A stretch of DNA of 64,000 nt from Fusarium oxysporum f. sp. lycopersici 4287 (GCF_000149955.1 NC_030992.1:2066978-2130977); one strand, 5' to 3'. Shown: positions 10,838-21,500, counted from the first letter of the stretch. The notes: generated by a model from the sequence alone, not told the origin. Numbers and translations are program-made.

Positions 10838-10874
10838 GTGACCTAACTGTTGCCTTGTGCCGGTCAAAGAGATA
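10838..10874 (-). repeat. Right terminal inverted repeat
   Basis: Begins GTGACCTAACTGTTGCC and ends AAAGAGATA, the inverted copy of 8681-8717. The flanking bases beyond the pair do not match, so the ends are sharp. Confidence 0.9.
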
Positions 10875-11246
10875 ACTTCAGAGAGAATAGGTAACTCGAC
10901 CTAAGTTTAGCTTATCTGTGTTAACCTTAGATGCCGCCTGGCGCTCTCCTCCCGTCGGTATAGCAACTCAGTGTAGCCACTGAAGTGACCCACTGACTCC
11001 CTAGACTCCCAAGCCCAGTCAGCGCTGAGAGAGGGATCCAGACCTAGCACAGTAGGCGGATTGGCTGGAGCCTGGACCACCTCACCTCACTTCATCATTG
11101 GGCTTGCCGGCCTGAGCCAACTCGTCACCAACCCGCCAAAATTGCTTCCGTGTCCACCTTGAAGCCAGAATTGCTTCCTCCGTCATCTTTCGAAACCTCT
11201 CCCTGCCTTTTATCTGCACGCCTCGAAGCAGGCTCGATAGACCATC
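10875..11246. promoter_or_regulatory. Promoter and leader region of the AP-1 sigma gene
   Basis: Normal GC content returns abruptly after the right terminal repeat. The 370 bp to the APS1 ATG must carry its promoter. No specific site was recognised. Confidence 0.45.
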
Positions 11247-11994
11247 ATGGCCATTCAGTATGCTTCTCCGTGGCATACCAACTTTTTCCGTCTGCTGACC
11301 GAGAGCTAACTACAGATATCTCATTCTCCTATCCCGTCAGGGCAAAGTGGTGTGTCTTGGTTCCTCACATGCGCAGCTTCAACAGCACTGACTAGTCATG
11401 ACAGCGTCTTGCCAAATGGTTCACAACACTCTCCCCCAAGGATAAGGCCAAGATCGTCAAGGATGTATCTCAGCTTGTGCTCGCTCGAAGAACACGCATG
11501 TGCAACTTTCTAGAATATAAGGGTCAGTTTCCTAACCCCTTTGTTTTGATGACCTTGAGCTAATCATCAACATAGATACAAAGATTGTCTATCGCCGATA
11601 TGCATCGCTCTTCTTCATCGCCGGATGCTCCTCCGAAGATAACGAGCTGATCACCCTCGAAATCATCCACCGATATGTCGAACAGATGGACAAGTACTAC
11701 GGCAACGTTTGCGAGCTCGACATCATCTTCTCTTTCACCAAGGCATACTATATCCTCGACGAAATCCTCCTCGCCGGCGAGCTGCAGGAAACGAGCAAAA
11801 AGAATGTTCTTCGCTGCATCGGCCAGCAGGACTCCCTTGAAGATATGGAGGTAAGTCATGACCAGCTTGATAAACTATGAAGTTTTGTGATAGCCCGGCA
11901 ACCTACACCCACCCACCCACCCACCAAATCGTCGCAAGACAGCTGACGCCAAGCCTCCAACAAGGTCGAGGACGAAGTTACAAAGATCATGTAA
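11247..11994 (+). CDS. APS1: Clathrin adaptor AP-1 complex sigma subunit
   Basis: Five exons: 11247-11257, 11316-11349, 11405-11522, 11576-11850 and 11965-11994, joined in frame by GT/AG introns of 53-114 nt. They give 155 residues, the normal size of sigma-adaptins. The protein reads [20 protein letters not shown], then [56 protein letters not shown] and [19 protein letters not shown], which is essentially diagnostic for AP-1 sigma 1. Sigma is the small longin-fold subunit of the AP-1 heterotetramer. With the gamma subunit it binds dileucine sorting signals at the trans-Golgi/endosome. The first coding exon is only 11 nt and the last only 30 nt, so automatic predictors may miss both ends. 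Confidence 0.96.
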
Positions 11995-13968
11995 ACCTCC
12001 TTGACGGCCTTTTAATTGCTATCCAACATGAATTCGACACCGCTCCCGAAGCGTCGGATTGAGGCGATCGATCAATACCTACCAAGAGATTTCATACGAG
12101 TTGCAGTATATTCACTGGCCGAGAATTAACTTTGGTTCAACAGGCCGACGAACAAGTATTGGTGTCGCTCAAGGAATCAGGAATTCTGTAATGGGAAAGT
12201 CTCAGGCGGCTGAGCATCTCTTCAATGGGAAGAGAGGACACACATGTTCACATCGTGGGAATAGGCGCAGATGGTGTTTTGGGAGTCTCCGACCGTGTTG
12301 GTCTTGTTTTGTAGATCTTTGACGGTGGAAAACCACCTTCTTTTATATCAAGAGATGAGGCCTGCGGGCGATGGTGTTGCGACAGCTACGACAGGCAGCG
12401 CAGAGAGATTGTCTCCATTCTTCGACCCGTTATCGGTCAAACGTCGACGCAACAGTGAAAGGAGAGCGAGCCTTGAACAACAGCAATGATCATCATCAGA
12501 GGCTGCATCCCACTGAAAATAGTCAGGCCTGGCATGTTGGGTCACCTCCTGTGTTTATCGAAGCCGAAATCAACCGCACTGCTCCGTCGCAACACCTCGG
12601 CCCGCAACTGGAATCAAGAGAAAACGATTGACCTCATATGCTTGTTTCTGTTTCTGTTTCTTGTTTCTCCAATTTCCAACTGACGTTAGATGGTGACTGA
12701 AGATGGATCTGGCCCATTCATCAGAGGGGATGGGCTATTTCATCCTAGCGGTCGACTGAAGCGCGTGGTTTCGGAGTTCAGCCCCATTCGCTATCATTGA
12801 TCAATCGCGTGGGGTTGGCGTCAGAGCATTCCCCCTATTACGATACGCCAAACTTACGCATTCGGGTCTTCGAACAACAGATCGTAATTAAGGGCATGTG
12901 CGAAACGATTGGATTGTAAGTTGGCACTGAAGGATTGATCAAAATAGAGTCCCTGAGGTTTGTCTCATGAGAGCCAAAGGATGAAGCATGAGGTTTACAG
13001 GGGGTCTCTTGGCTCCCGTTGACATGGCTTAACTGGCAGTACCGAGAACTGGCGCGATCCCCGGAATTCTTCAACATTGGCCGGACCAGGGCCGGGACCG
13101 GTCTAAGCTCACGCCAGCTCAACTCAGCTCTCAGCAAAAGTGACTGATTTTGAGATCCCGTGGCTGGCTACAGCAAAAGATCACACCAGATTTGAGTGGG
13201 CTCAAACGTCTTTGTTTGACGAGAACGCAACGCAACACGCAAGTCAACGCTGCGCTGCACTACGCTACCTACGCAATGCAAGCGAGAGACAGAGTTACCG
13301 TTCATCCGCTGACCTCAGACAGCCCAACAGGCCATCCCCATTCTACTCCAACCATTCTATCCCGAAGCCGGCCAATTCCATTAACTCAAAGCCTATCCAT
13401 ATCCATCCGTTCAATTGCGGCCCCTCAATCAGTCATCTTGTGTTTCCTTGGTCTCACAAACTAACCAGGTTCCTATCTGTTTGCTTATTGCTTATTCACA
13501 TGTGTTAATCAACTCAAACTCAACCCTGTTACTTGCTTATCTCTATCCAACACTTCCCCCTTCCATCATCAATTGAATCGACCAGGTTCTCGGCAATCTC
13601 CTGTCCAATCTTGATCAGTGCCTATTATTATCTTCCGTCATCGCCAACCAATCTCTTTTTATCTCCGGTCTTTTAGATTCTCAGGGTCCTTGCCGGCTGC
13701 ACTGTATCTCCCAACGTTACAGTAACGAATCTGCCGCCGATTACTCCGTCCAGGGCATTAAAAGTTACCACCGCGATTTAAGTTCCTGACCTCGCCCCTC
13801 CCGAACTGTACCTGCTCCTGACTCCGGCGATCTTTAATTCCCGACTTCCTTCCGCCCACTTTCAATCATCCTCACCCTCACACTGTTATCCCCCTCTTTC
13901 TCCTCAATCATCAATACCCCGTATCGCAGCAATATCGATTGTCGCAACCGATTTCGACGTTGTATTTT
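11995..13968. other. Long intergenic region and pyrimidine-rich leader upstream of MAF1
   Basis: About 2 kb. The first kilobase has only short unrecognised frames. From about 13300 it becomes strongly C/T-rich, as fungal 5' leaders and core promoters often are, and leads into the MAF1 leader. Confidence 0.45.
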
Positions 13969-14187
13969 ATGACATCGGCCATCGTACGCTTACCGCCATC
14001 TTTCCCATATCGCGACAACTGTCACCATCCGACTCCGGCCCACCGCGACTCCACGCTGACGCAATCTGTTCCCTTGACTGCTCCCTCAATCAGTCAGTCG
14101 CATCACGCATTTACGGTCCAGCGCATCAACACCGCAACATTTCCACCGCAGAATCGACCCCAAACTGCTCCTCCACCTCCAAGATGA
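13969..14187 (+). other. Upstream ORF in the MAF1 leader; its stop overlaps the MAF1 start
   Basis: A 72-codon frame beginning ATGACATCGGCC and ending in TGA at 14185-14187. The stop overlaps the MAF1 ATG (14184-14186) as ATGA. The peptide is Pro/Thr/His-rich with no family motif, so any role would be in translation control rather than as a product. Whether it lies in the mature leader depends on the transcription start, which is not visible. Confidence 0.35.
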
Positions 14188-15246
14188 AGGTTAGCAACCT
14201 CAGGACCCCACGGAGGAGCCCCTCGTCCGACACATGCTAACGCGCACATCCAGTATCTACCAGTACAAGACTTCGAAGCGGTGACGAGCGCGCTGAACTT
14301 CAACACACCCGACTGCAGCGTGACCGGTGGATGCGATCTCTACACAACGAAATCAACGGGTTCCGACAAGAAGCTCTACAAAAACATCGACAACGATCTG
14401 AACTCGCAACATGAAGCCCTTCTCAAGCTCGGCGCCAGCCTATCACCACCTGAGCGTGCTCACATGCTTGCTACATCACCGAGCATGCAGCTGTTTTCAC
14501 ACTCAAGTGCTTTCGGCCCCTTGTCCGAGCTCTCGAGTCGCAAGACATTTGCATACCTTATCGCGACGCTGAATGCGAGTCACCCACACTACGATTTCTC
14601 TCATGTCCTTCGACCCAACGACTTCAAACGCGAGCGAAACCTGCGTCGCGTCATGGTCAACCTCGATTCAATTCTCCAGAACGTAAGACCTAACTTTGAG
14701 CCTAAATCTCTCGGTTCCTCGCTAGGCAGTGAGACAAGCTCGATATGGGGGCCCCAATGCTGGTCACTGATCGACAAGGAGATGCACCTCAACGAGTGTA
14801 CTATTTTCAGCTACAACCCCGAGAGCGACCCTTTTGAAGAAGACGAGAGTGCAATCTGGGCTTCACACTACTTCTTCTTCAACCGTACCTTGAAAAGAGT
14901 GGCATATCTCTACGTCCGCGTCGTGCCAGTTATCTCGTCTCATAGCCCAACTCTCCGACCCACAAATCTGGCCAGGAACCACAGCAACCAACGGGATCTC
15001 GAATCAGCTGGCGCGCAGAAACGCGCCAACTACTGGCTTGGTGATCAAGATGCTGAGTTAGTGCCATATAATGAGGACGACGAGGAGCTCAATGACGACG
15101 GTCTTTTCTGGAATCGCGGAGAGAACGGAGATCTCGTTGCCTATTCAGATGAAGACTTCGACGAGGATATCGAGGATATGGACATGCTCGATAGCAGTCC
15201 TGACAGGTCCATGAGCGATGATGTCGCGGGTCGCATGGAGATCTAG
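14184..15246 (+). CDS. MAF1: Maf1, repressor of RNA polymerase III transcription
   Basis: Two exons, 14184-14189 (only ATGAAG) and 14254-15246, with a 64-nt intron GTTAGC...CAG, giving 332 residues starting MKYLPVQDFEAV. The tiny first coding exon matches the MK start of the family. Visible signatures are VTGGCDLYTTKSTGSDKKLY, FAYLIATLNASHPHYDFS, WGPQCWSLIDKEMHLNECTI and HYFFFNRTLKRVAYLYVR, the conserved Maf1 boxes. Maf1 is dephosphorylated on starvation or stress, enters the nucleus and binds the Pol III clamp/Brf1 to shut off tRNA and 5S synthesis. The C-terminus is very acidic (EDFDEDIEDMDM), as in other Maf1 proteins. The Ser/Pro-containing linker between the boxes is a plausible phosphorylation region. 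Confidence 0.96.
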
Positions 15247-16549
15247 GGTCGATTTGATCCAAATCGTCATGATGGATCGGTTCTTCAAGAAACGGCCTCT
15301 TCGGTTCGAAACCGACCATCAGCCGCATTTCTCTGAATTCATTATTTGCTGCATTATTTCAACATTCAACACTATCCTAATCTCAACTAGGGTTGCTCGA
15401 TACCAACAAATCGAGACGAACGAAGCTAAATAGCACACGACTTTTGCTTCGCTTTTTCGTATTTCACGGGCATTCTTGCGTCATGCTCTTTTCTTTCGAC
15501 ATGCCATTTGCTTAGTATGAAACTGTGAGGCCCGGTTAGGCTTCTGGTCGGTGAGAGCGGCTGGAATTCCGCGACATGAGGCGTTTTCGGGTTCTGCTTG
15601 TCAACCTGCTATTTCCTGGAGATGATTGCAGGTTTCTCTGTTCTAATTATTGGACCTTTTTTTTTCTGTTTTTTTTTCTGTCTCCTTTCTTTTTCAAGCA
15701 CTGTTATTCTATATCCTTTAACCTGGGTTTGGCTTTGGCTGCTTTTGATTGGATTACCGCCTGACATGGCTATGCCTGGATGTATGATGAGAAATCGTTG
15801 CTCGGTGTCGGTGTCGTCTCGTTTAGGAACGGCATGGGATGATAGTTGGCGCTGGCGGCATGGGAATTCGGGTGAGAGTAACGACCTGGTTTTACGGTGA
15901 TGATGTACATGATGGGTTGGGGGATGCATGCCATGGGCTGGTCAGGCTGGTAATTGCTTTGACACGATACTGCGAATTCATGATTTCAAATTCCCAATGG
16001 CTTTACTCATCAGTCCTGGATAAGTACCTTACTTAAAAGTGATCATTGTTTCCTCGACCTTGAGTTTAATCGAGAGCAAGTCTATGCGTAAAAAGACACG
16101 TGTGTATCCGACAAGATGACGCAAATAGCTGTATACACCTAGGGTTCATTCGGTGCGCAAACACGGCCAAGCATTCAAATCTGGCTTGAACTATCTTTGA
16201 CATGAGTTTATGGTTGAGCATGGTGCCAGGTGTGTCTTACGTATATGACAGCGATATTCAAATACATCCCGATTTCTGTATCAACCGCTGCCATGGAACT
16301 TTGAAATTATCCGGCTGTTCAAGCACTTGAGCATCCCACGAAGATGATCCATTGATAGTATGCCGTTTGACTTCTCGACGGCATATATTTGAGTCCGTCG
16401 TGGGTTCTTTGTTGATTTTGATTTTGGTGGCGAAGAGGTTCTGGTCGGTGACTGGATGTGGTATATGTATCATGTAGCTGTGTTACTTCCGGGGTTACCT
16501 CGAGGGTTCACAAAGTATAGTTACTCTCTGGTGTGTATTTAGAGATAAG

Positions 16550-16561
16550 GTTCGGCCGAAC
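16550..16561. promoter_or_regulatory. Perfect 12-bp palindrome GTTCGGCCGAAC
   Basis: Contains an inverted CGG/CCG pair with no spacer, located 485 bp upstream of the DddP-like start. It could be a Zn2Cys6 or other dimer site; there is no further evidence. Confidence 0.25.
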
Positions 16562-16931
16562 GTGACAGCTGACTTCGGGAAAGGAACCCGTAGCCAGTCT
16601 ATATAATCCGAAAGGCTTTTCCATCAGCATATGGCATCGTTAGAGTTAACGTGGATGAGCCATGTCTGATGCTTAGTCTACGGGTTCTCTCACAAAGGAA
16701 GTATGTCACTATATCCTTTCAATTGGTTCCACGCGACTTCGACACACAGACTGAGGGGTAAAAGGCTACCAGAGGTACTCGTGTGGCCTCAGTGGTGATG
16801 GTGACGAGGACACTTATCTGATATTACCCCCAACAAACCAAGTTAGCAGGTCTTGATGGAACAAGCCAATCTGAAAGAAAGTTGGGGGAGTCACAACACA
16901 GTCTTGGGTAGCACATGTGCTTGCTTCGGAG

Positions 16932-16948
16932 TCGGGTTGTCAATCCGA
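16932..16948. promoter_or_regulatory. 17-bp dyad with CGG-N9-CCG, possible Zn2Cys6 site
   Basis: TCGGGTTG-T-CAATCCGA is an inverted repeat with one mismatch around a central T, 98 bp upstream of the DddP-like ATG. Inverted CGG triplets with a fixed spacer are the classic target of Gal4-type binuclear cluster dimers. Binding is inferred. Confidence 0.35.
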
Positions 16949-17045
16949 ACCCCTCTTCTCTGCGAGGATGGGTTTCCTATAAGACCGGCTCAAGGAGGGA
17001 AGAGGAGAGGGCAAGAGTATAGCTTCTTAGGTATCGAATACGACG

Positions 17046-18305
17046 ATGGCAAACTTTGATTGGCACGCTGAGAGAACTGATCTGTCAGATCTGGCTCTCC
17101 TGGATCGAGCCCCTGAGAGTGAGGGGATAGATCTCAAGGCAGTTCGTCTATATCGTCTTGATCGTACACGAAGCCAGATGGTCAAATATGGCCTCGACGC
17201 TGCCATCATCAGTGATCCCGTCAACATTCGTTATGTGACTGGTACTCGGAACATGCAAGTCTTCACAGCACGGAACCCTCCCACGCGGTATCTTCTCCTC
17301 ACGGCAACTCGATCCATCATGTTTGAGTTTGCGGGCTGCCTTCACTTGGCTCAAGGCTACGAGACTGTCGATGAAGTCCGCACAGCAAAGTCTGTCACGT
17401 TTACGAGCAGCGGCCCCAAGATTCACGATAAGGAGAGGAAATGGGCACAAGAGATGGCTGATTTGGTTGAGAGTCTTATTGGAAAACGGAATGCGACACT
17501 TGGTCTGGAGCGTATGAATGCAAACGTTGCTATCACCCTCAAGGAACTCGGCCTCAACATTGTGGATGCTCAACAAGCCATAGAGATGGCAAGGACTATC
17601 AAATCGCCTGAGGAGGTCAAATGCATTGTCGCATCTCTTCGCGCAACAGAGGTCGCTGTGGGCAAACTCCGCGATGCAGTCTCACCAGGTCTTACGGAGA
17701 ACCAACTCTGGTCAGTCATGCACAAATCTGTAATTGAGCAGAACGGAGACTATGTCGAGACTCGACTCCTCGGCGCTGGACCACGAACAAACCCTTGGTT
17801 CCAGGAGTCAGCAAGTTATGTCATCCAGAAGAACGACCTCGTGGCTTTAGACACAGACGTAGTCGGTTGCCATGGATACTACTCTGACTTCTCACGAACG
17901 TTTCACGCTGGCCCAGATCCTCCTACCGAGGAGCAAAAAGAGCTGTACAGGACTGCACTTGCACAGGTTAATCACAACATGAGCATCCTCAGGCCGGGCT
18001 TGACCTTTCGCGAGTATGCAGATCTCGCGTGGGATATTCCCGAGCAGTATTGGGCCAACCGGTATTTTGTCTCGGCCCATGGCTGTGGGCTTACGGGGGA
18101 GTATCCGTATTTGTATCATCGAGGAGATTTCCCAGATGCTGGTTATGATGGTGCTATCGAGCCGGGTATGGTACTTTGCGTGGAGAGTTATATTGGCAAG
18201 GAGGGTGGTACACAGGGTGTCAAGCTGGAGCAACAAGTCCTAATCACCGAGACAGGGATTCAGGTTTTGTCAAAGTTCCCCTTTGAGGAGGCTATGCTGA
18301 AGTGA
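17046..18305 (+). CDS. M24-fold hydrolase/lyase resembling DMSP lyase DddP
   Basis: Intronless, 419 residues. The layout is creatinase-like: an N-terminal domain (about 1-185) with DPVNIRYVTGTRNMQVF and a C-terminal pita-bread domain. The metal ligands of the M24 fold are visible as D269 and D271 in LDTDVVG, D281 in YYSDFSR, H345 in SAHGCGL, E380 in LCVESY and E395 in KLEQQV. The extra Asp in the DTD triplet and the segment ETRLLGAGPRTNPWFQE are features I associate with DddP, the lyase that splits dimethylsulfoniopropionate to DMS and acrylate. DddP-type genes are known in Fusarium and Aspergillus and are thought to come from bacteria. The absence of introns, where most neighbours have them, fits such an origin but does not prove it. 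An Xaa-Pro dipeptidase-like activity is the alternative. Confidence 0.75.
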   Translation: MANFDWHAERTDLSDLALLDRAPESEGIDLKAVRLYRLDRTRSQMVKYGLDAAIISDPVNIRYVTGTRNMQVFTARNPPTRYLLLTATRSIMFEFAGCLHLAQGYETVDEVRTAKSVTFTSSGPKIHDKERKWAQEMADLVESLIGKRNATLGLERMNANVAITLKELGLNIVDAQQAIEMARTIKSPEEVKCIVASLRATEVAVGKLRDAVSPGLTENQLWSVMHKSVIEQNGDYVETRLLGAGPRTNPWFQESASYVIQKNDLVALDTDVVGCHGYYSDFSRTFHAGPDPPTEEQKELYRTALAQVNHNMSILRPGLTFREYADLAWDIPEQYWANRYFVSAHGCGLTGEYPYLYHRGDFPDAGYDGAIEPGMVLCVESYIGKEGGTQGVKLEQQVLITETGIQVLSKFPFEEAMLK

Positions 18306-18407
18306 CTGGGGCAAGTCAACTATTCTATACTATGTTATCTGATATTACTGTCTTGTCCAACAGTCCACTTGTCCTCTGGATATGAACATGAATCAATCCA
18401 TCGGTAA
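18306..18407. other. Short convergent intergenic region
   Basis: About 100 bp separate the DddP-like stop from the stop of the convergent secreted-protein gene, so their 3' ends must lie very close or overlap. Confidence 0.5.
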
Positions 18408-20148
18408 CTAATAAGGCAAGCATTCGAGCTGAGAGCATTGCCCGCAAGATCGATCATAGAACTTCGCTCCTCTGTCATTAGCCGAAATGCCAATACTCTC
18501 CTTGGGGGTCGATGAAAGGTAACAGTTCTTGTAATATTGGGAAACGACCCAGCCAAATACCACACAGCTCTCATCCTCCAGACATGCTCGGGCACACATC
18601 TCGACGCTCCCCTGAAACATCGACATGGATCTGTAATTTGGGCCATTGCTGTTGAAATTTCCCTGAGTACCACCGCAGAGACTAGTAGTCTCTGTTGGAA
18701 CGGCACAGGCCGGTTTGTATTCGCCCACATAGATGTCGTCGATAGCTACATAACGAGCGACAGCCTGGTTGTTAACTCTGATAAAGGCATAGAGGTGGTC
18801 GTCCATTGCTCCTTGGAAGATCGCAGTGCGTTGAACGTATTTGAAAGGAGCGCCTTTCGGAACAAAGACAGTCTCTTTGTGGACATGACCATATCTCTGA
18901 GTGGCGATGATGAAGGAAAAATCCCAATCTTGATCAGGGTCAGAGACAGGAGCATATGAGAACCAGACTTGGTACTTCTTTGTCGAGTCTAGGGATATGG
19001 GCCTCCACATATCAGATCCAAGGGCAGAGCCTGGTCCTGAGCTGACAAGTCTTATGTGATGTTAGCTGTGATGGAGTCTGGGAGAGCTGTTTTGTTTCGA
19101 CTTACGCAAACTGTTCGCCACTGTGAGCACGCGGTACGTCCTGAGAGGTGCTACTCTTTTGTTGAAATGGTACAGCAATACCGGCGAACTGCCCCATATA
19201 GTCCCATCTGTTCTCGCCCGTATTGTCCCCCTCAAAGCTTGGGTCTTCGATAGAAGCTGAGACAACGGGGCATGATGCTGATGAGGTTGTTGAAGTCCAT
19301 AGGCTCTCTGTTGTCGACGTGCTTTCGGATGACGATAAGGATGTAATCAGGGTTGTGGTGGCGTCAATGCTTGTGGGTGCTTCACTAGTCACAGTTGTGG
19401 CATCAATGGTTGTAGTAGGTCCGTTGGATGTGGTGATATCAGTAGTGGAAGTATCGGTTGATACCCTACTGTCTCCTGAACTGACTGTCCCGGTTGTTGC
19501 ATATGATACGGTAGTGTCAGTCGATGTTCTAAGCTCGGTTGAAGTTGAGTGAGCAGAGGTAGCTGTATCGGCGATTGCAGTCGACTTGTTGGATGTGGTG
19601 GGAATGATTGAAGTTTCTGTATCAGTAGTATCAATCGAAGCACTAATAACGCCTGAGTCAGAGGTGCTGGCTGAAGTCAACCTGTTGCTTAGTTCCGATT
19701 TATCAGTAGAGATGGTGATAGTGGCCCTCGTGGTAGTCGAATCCTCGATTGTCGTTACATCAGCCAAGGTTGAACTAAAACTACTTGGCGAAGTCGAAGT
19801 CTCAGAATCGAACTCAGAATCAGAAATAGCTGTAGGGTCGACAGAGGCTGTATAGTCCGGAAAGCTTGCACTCAACGTTGTGGTTTGCGGCCAAGTTATA
19901 GTTGAAGAACCACCCAACGTTGTTGACCCCATATCGACAGCACCGGTAGAACTTGAAAGGTCTGTTGAATATGAAGCATCCAGACTCTCCGTGGTTTCAG
20001 TTTTAGAACCGATCACCCTTGAGGTATCTAAGATCAACGACAAAAGTGATATATACTCAGGGTGGGGATGTGGTTTACATTTTCCAGCCTCAGCAACAAA
20101 GAAGCTCGATGCTGTTAATACAGCAGCAAGCACCTTTGAGGTCACCAT
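18408..20148 (-). CDS. Secreted mucin-like Ser/Thr-rich protein with C-terminal PAN/Cys-rich domain
   Basis: Two exons, 20148-19106 and 19041-18408, with a 64-nt intron (GTAAGT...CAG) and 558 residues. The start is followed by a good signal peptide (MVTSKVLAAVLTASSFFVAEA, likely cut after AEA). Residues about 45-285 are almost all Ser, Thr, Val, Ile and Asp, a typical heavily O-glycosylated stalk. After residue 290 comes a compact domain starting CPVVSASIEDPSFEGD that looks like the beta-sandwich carbohydrate-binding modules found in fungal wall proteins. The last 80 residues are Cys-rich with spacing like PAN/apple domains (CARACLEDESCVVFGW). No GPI signal is seen, so it is probably secreted or wall-associated. 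Possible roles are adhesion or glycan binding; the domain names are inferred from pattern, not search. Confidence 0.8.
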
Positions 20149-21500
20149 ATCCGCATCCGTCTTTAAAACGAGTAGGCATCTACTCTATTGTACATGATTT
20201 TGGTGGGCGAGTGTCCCTTTTTGTCCAACCAAAGTGGTTATCAAGAAATAACCATATCTAGAAGCGCAATTCTAGATGCGTTTAGAACAAAGGGGAACCA
20301 AATAAAACAAGCTACTAGATCCATCGGACTCCAGCTTATTGATTTAACAAGGAATAATTACAATCAATAGGATATGGCTGTGACATAGCGTCAGGGGTAC
20401 ACAGATCTTGAAGTGGTGAAAAGGACTGATACTAGGCCGTTTATGGACTTGAGGACAATTTTATTCTGCAGCGCCATTTCTTTGGCTTTATCAATAGTTT
20501 CGTGGTCTAGGCTCTACAGACTTTAACAGTCTGCGAACCACGTTCAAAAGGAACCGCAATTTTCCAAAGCTTTTATTGACGATAGCCATGCGTATACGTC
20601 TCCAAGCATTGGATAGAAACTGAAGATGCCATGAGTAAAGCGCCTAGAAGTATTCTCATATCAAGACGAAGGAGACGAAGAAGCGAGTCGTGATCGCTCT
20701 AGGAAAACTTGCTAGTGAACCAGAGGCAGTACTTCTTTACTAATTTTTTTTCCGTTATAGAAGAAAAACAAGAAGAAAAGGACAATCTGACTCAATAACT
20801 GGCTCGGATCTTTCAACAGTTCTTCTTATTGTTAGTTCTCAATCAAGTGTCGCATCCTTGCCTTACTAAGGTAAGGTTCCTTGGAGAAGTAGAAGATGTA
20901 CTTCTATAAGAACAAGACGGAATGTCGATGACGCAAGAAAAATCCATAGCAGGTATCAGTCGATCTCACTCTATATATTTGACCTACTAAAAACAAATGA
21001 TGGCCATCTTATCTCAAGTTCCTAGCGATCAGAAGTCGTCAAGGCATCTAAATTTTCCCTTAACATAAGGGTATCTGTATACTTGAGGTGGGATAACCTA
21101 TCATTTTAGTCACGAATATTCTTATGCTTATAGTAGTAAAGCAACCGTTTTGATATTATAGTTAATATGTCGTTTTCTTGCTAGGCCTAGAAAAAGACGT
21201 ATTTCTTCTCAGAATCGATCAAAGGGTTCATGTCTTATCTCTTATCGCGATTCTTGACATGGGCAGATTGGCCAATCAAGTCACCCAGATTCCTCCCGTC
21301 GCGGGGCCTCGCCCAAGTCTCCCAAATTTTTTCCTGCCATCGATCGCTTTCGCTTCATCTTGACTCGTCTTCAGCTTCGACTTATCAAAGTCATCGCACA
21401 CCACGACAATCGCACGCAACACCACGACTTTTATGTACCATTGCTTATCGCGGTAAAAAGCAGTGCAAATCAGCTCTGCTTCCGATAAAAGCTCCAGAGC
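20149..21500. other. AT-moderate intergenic region between the secreted-protein gene and MPP10
   Basis: 1.35 kb shared upstream region of two divergent genes. It holds an imperfect hairpin at 20501-20542, described separately. I see no ORF worth calling. Confidence 0.45.
20501..20542. other. Imperfect two-stem hairpin
   Basis: The outer arms CGTGGT/ACCACG enclose an inner stem CAGAC/GTCTG with the 7-nt loop TTTAACA and unequal internal bulges. It superficially looks like a reduced tRNA but lacks D and T arms. It may be only a chance or decayed palindrome. Confidence 0.3.

Larger units (their letters stand above)
8681..10874. mobile_element. RIP-degraded DNA transposon with terminal inverted repeats
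   Basis: A 2.19-kb block bounded by 37-bp inverted repeats that match at 34 positions (left 8681-8717, right 10838-10874). The outermost bases are TA on both sides, consistent with a TA target duplication as in Tc1/mariner and pogo/Fot elements, which are also about 2 kb. From about 8780 to 10750 the interior is extremely rich in TpA and AT, stops occur in every frame, and C persists mainly outside CA contexts, the pattern left by repeat-induced point mutation on both strands. No transposase frame survives; a basic remnant (AAAAGGAAGGAAAAAGG and similar) near 10640 may be the old C-terminus of a plus-strand transposase, but this is guesswork. Family assignment stays open. Confidence 0.8.
15247..17045. 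other. Intergenic region between MAF1 and the DddP-like gene
   Basis: 1.8 kb. It starts with the MAF1 3' UTR, which includes a perfect small hairpin TCGGTT-CGA-AACCGA at 15301-15315, and a T-rich patch at 15655-15695. It ends with the promoter of the DddP-like gene, which has two dyad elements described separately. No ORF supported. Confidence 0.5.
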
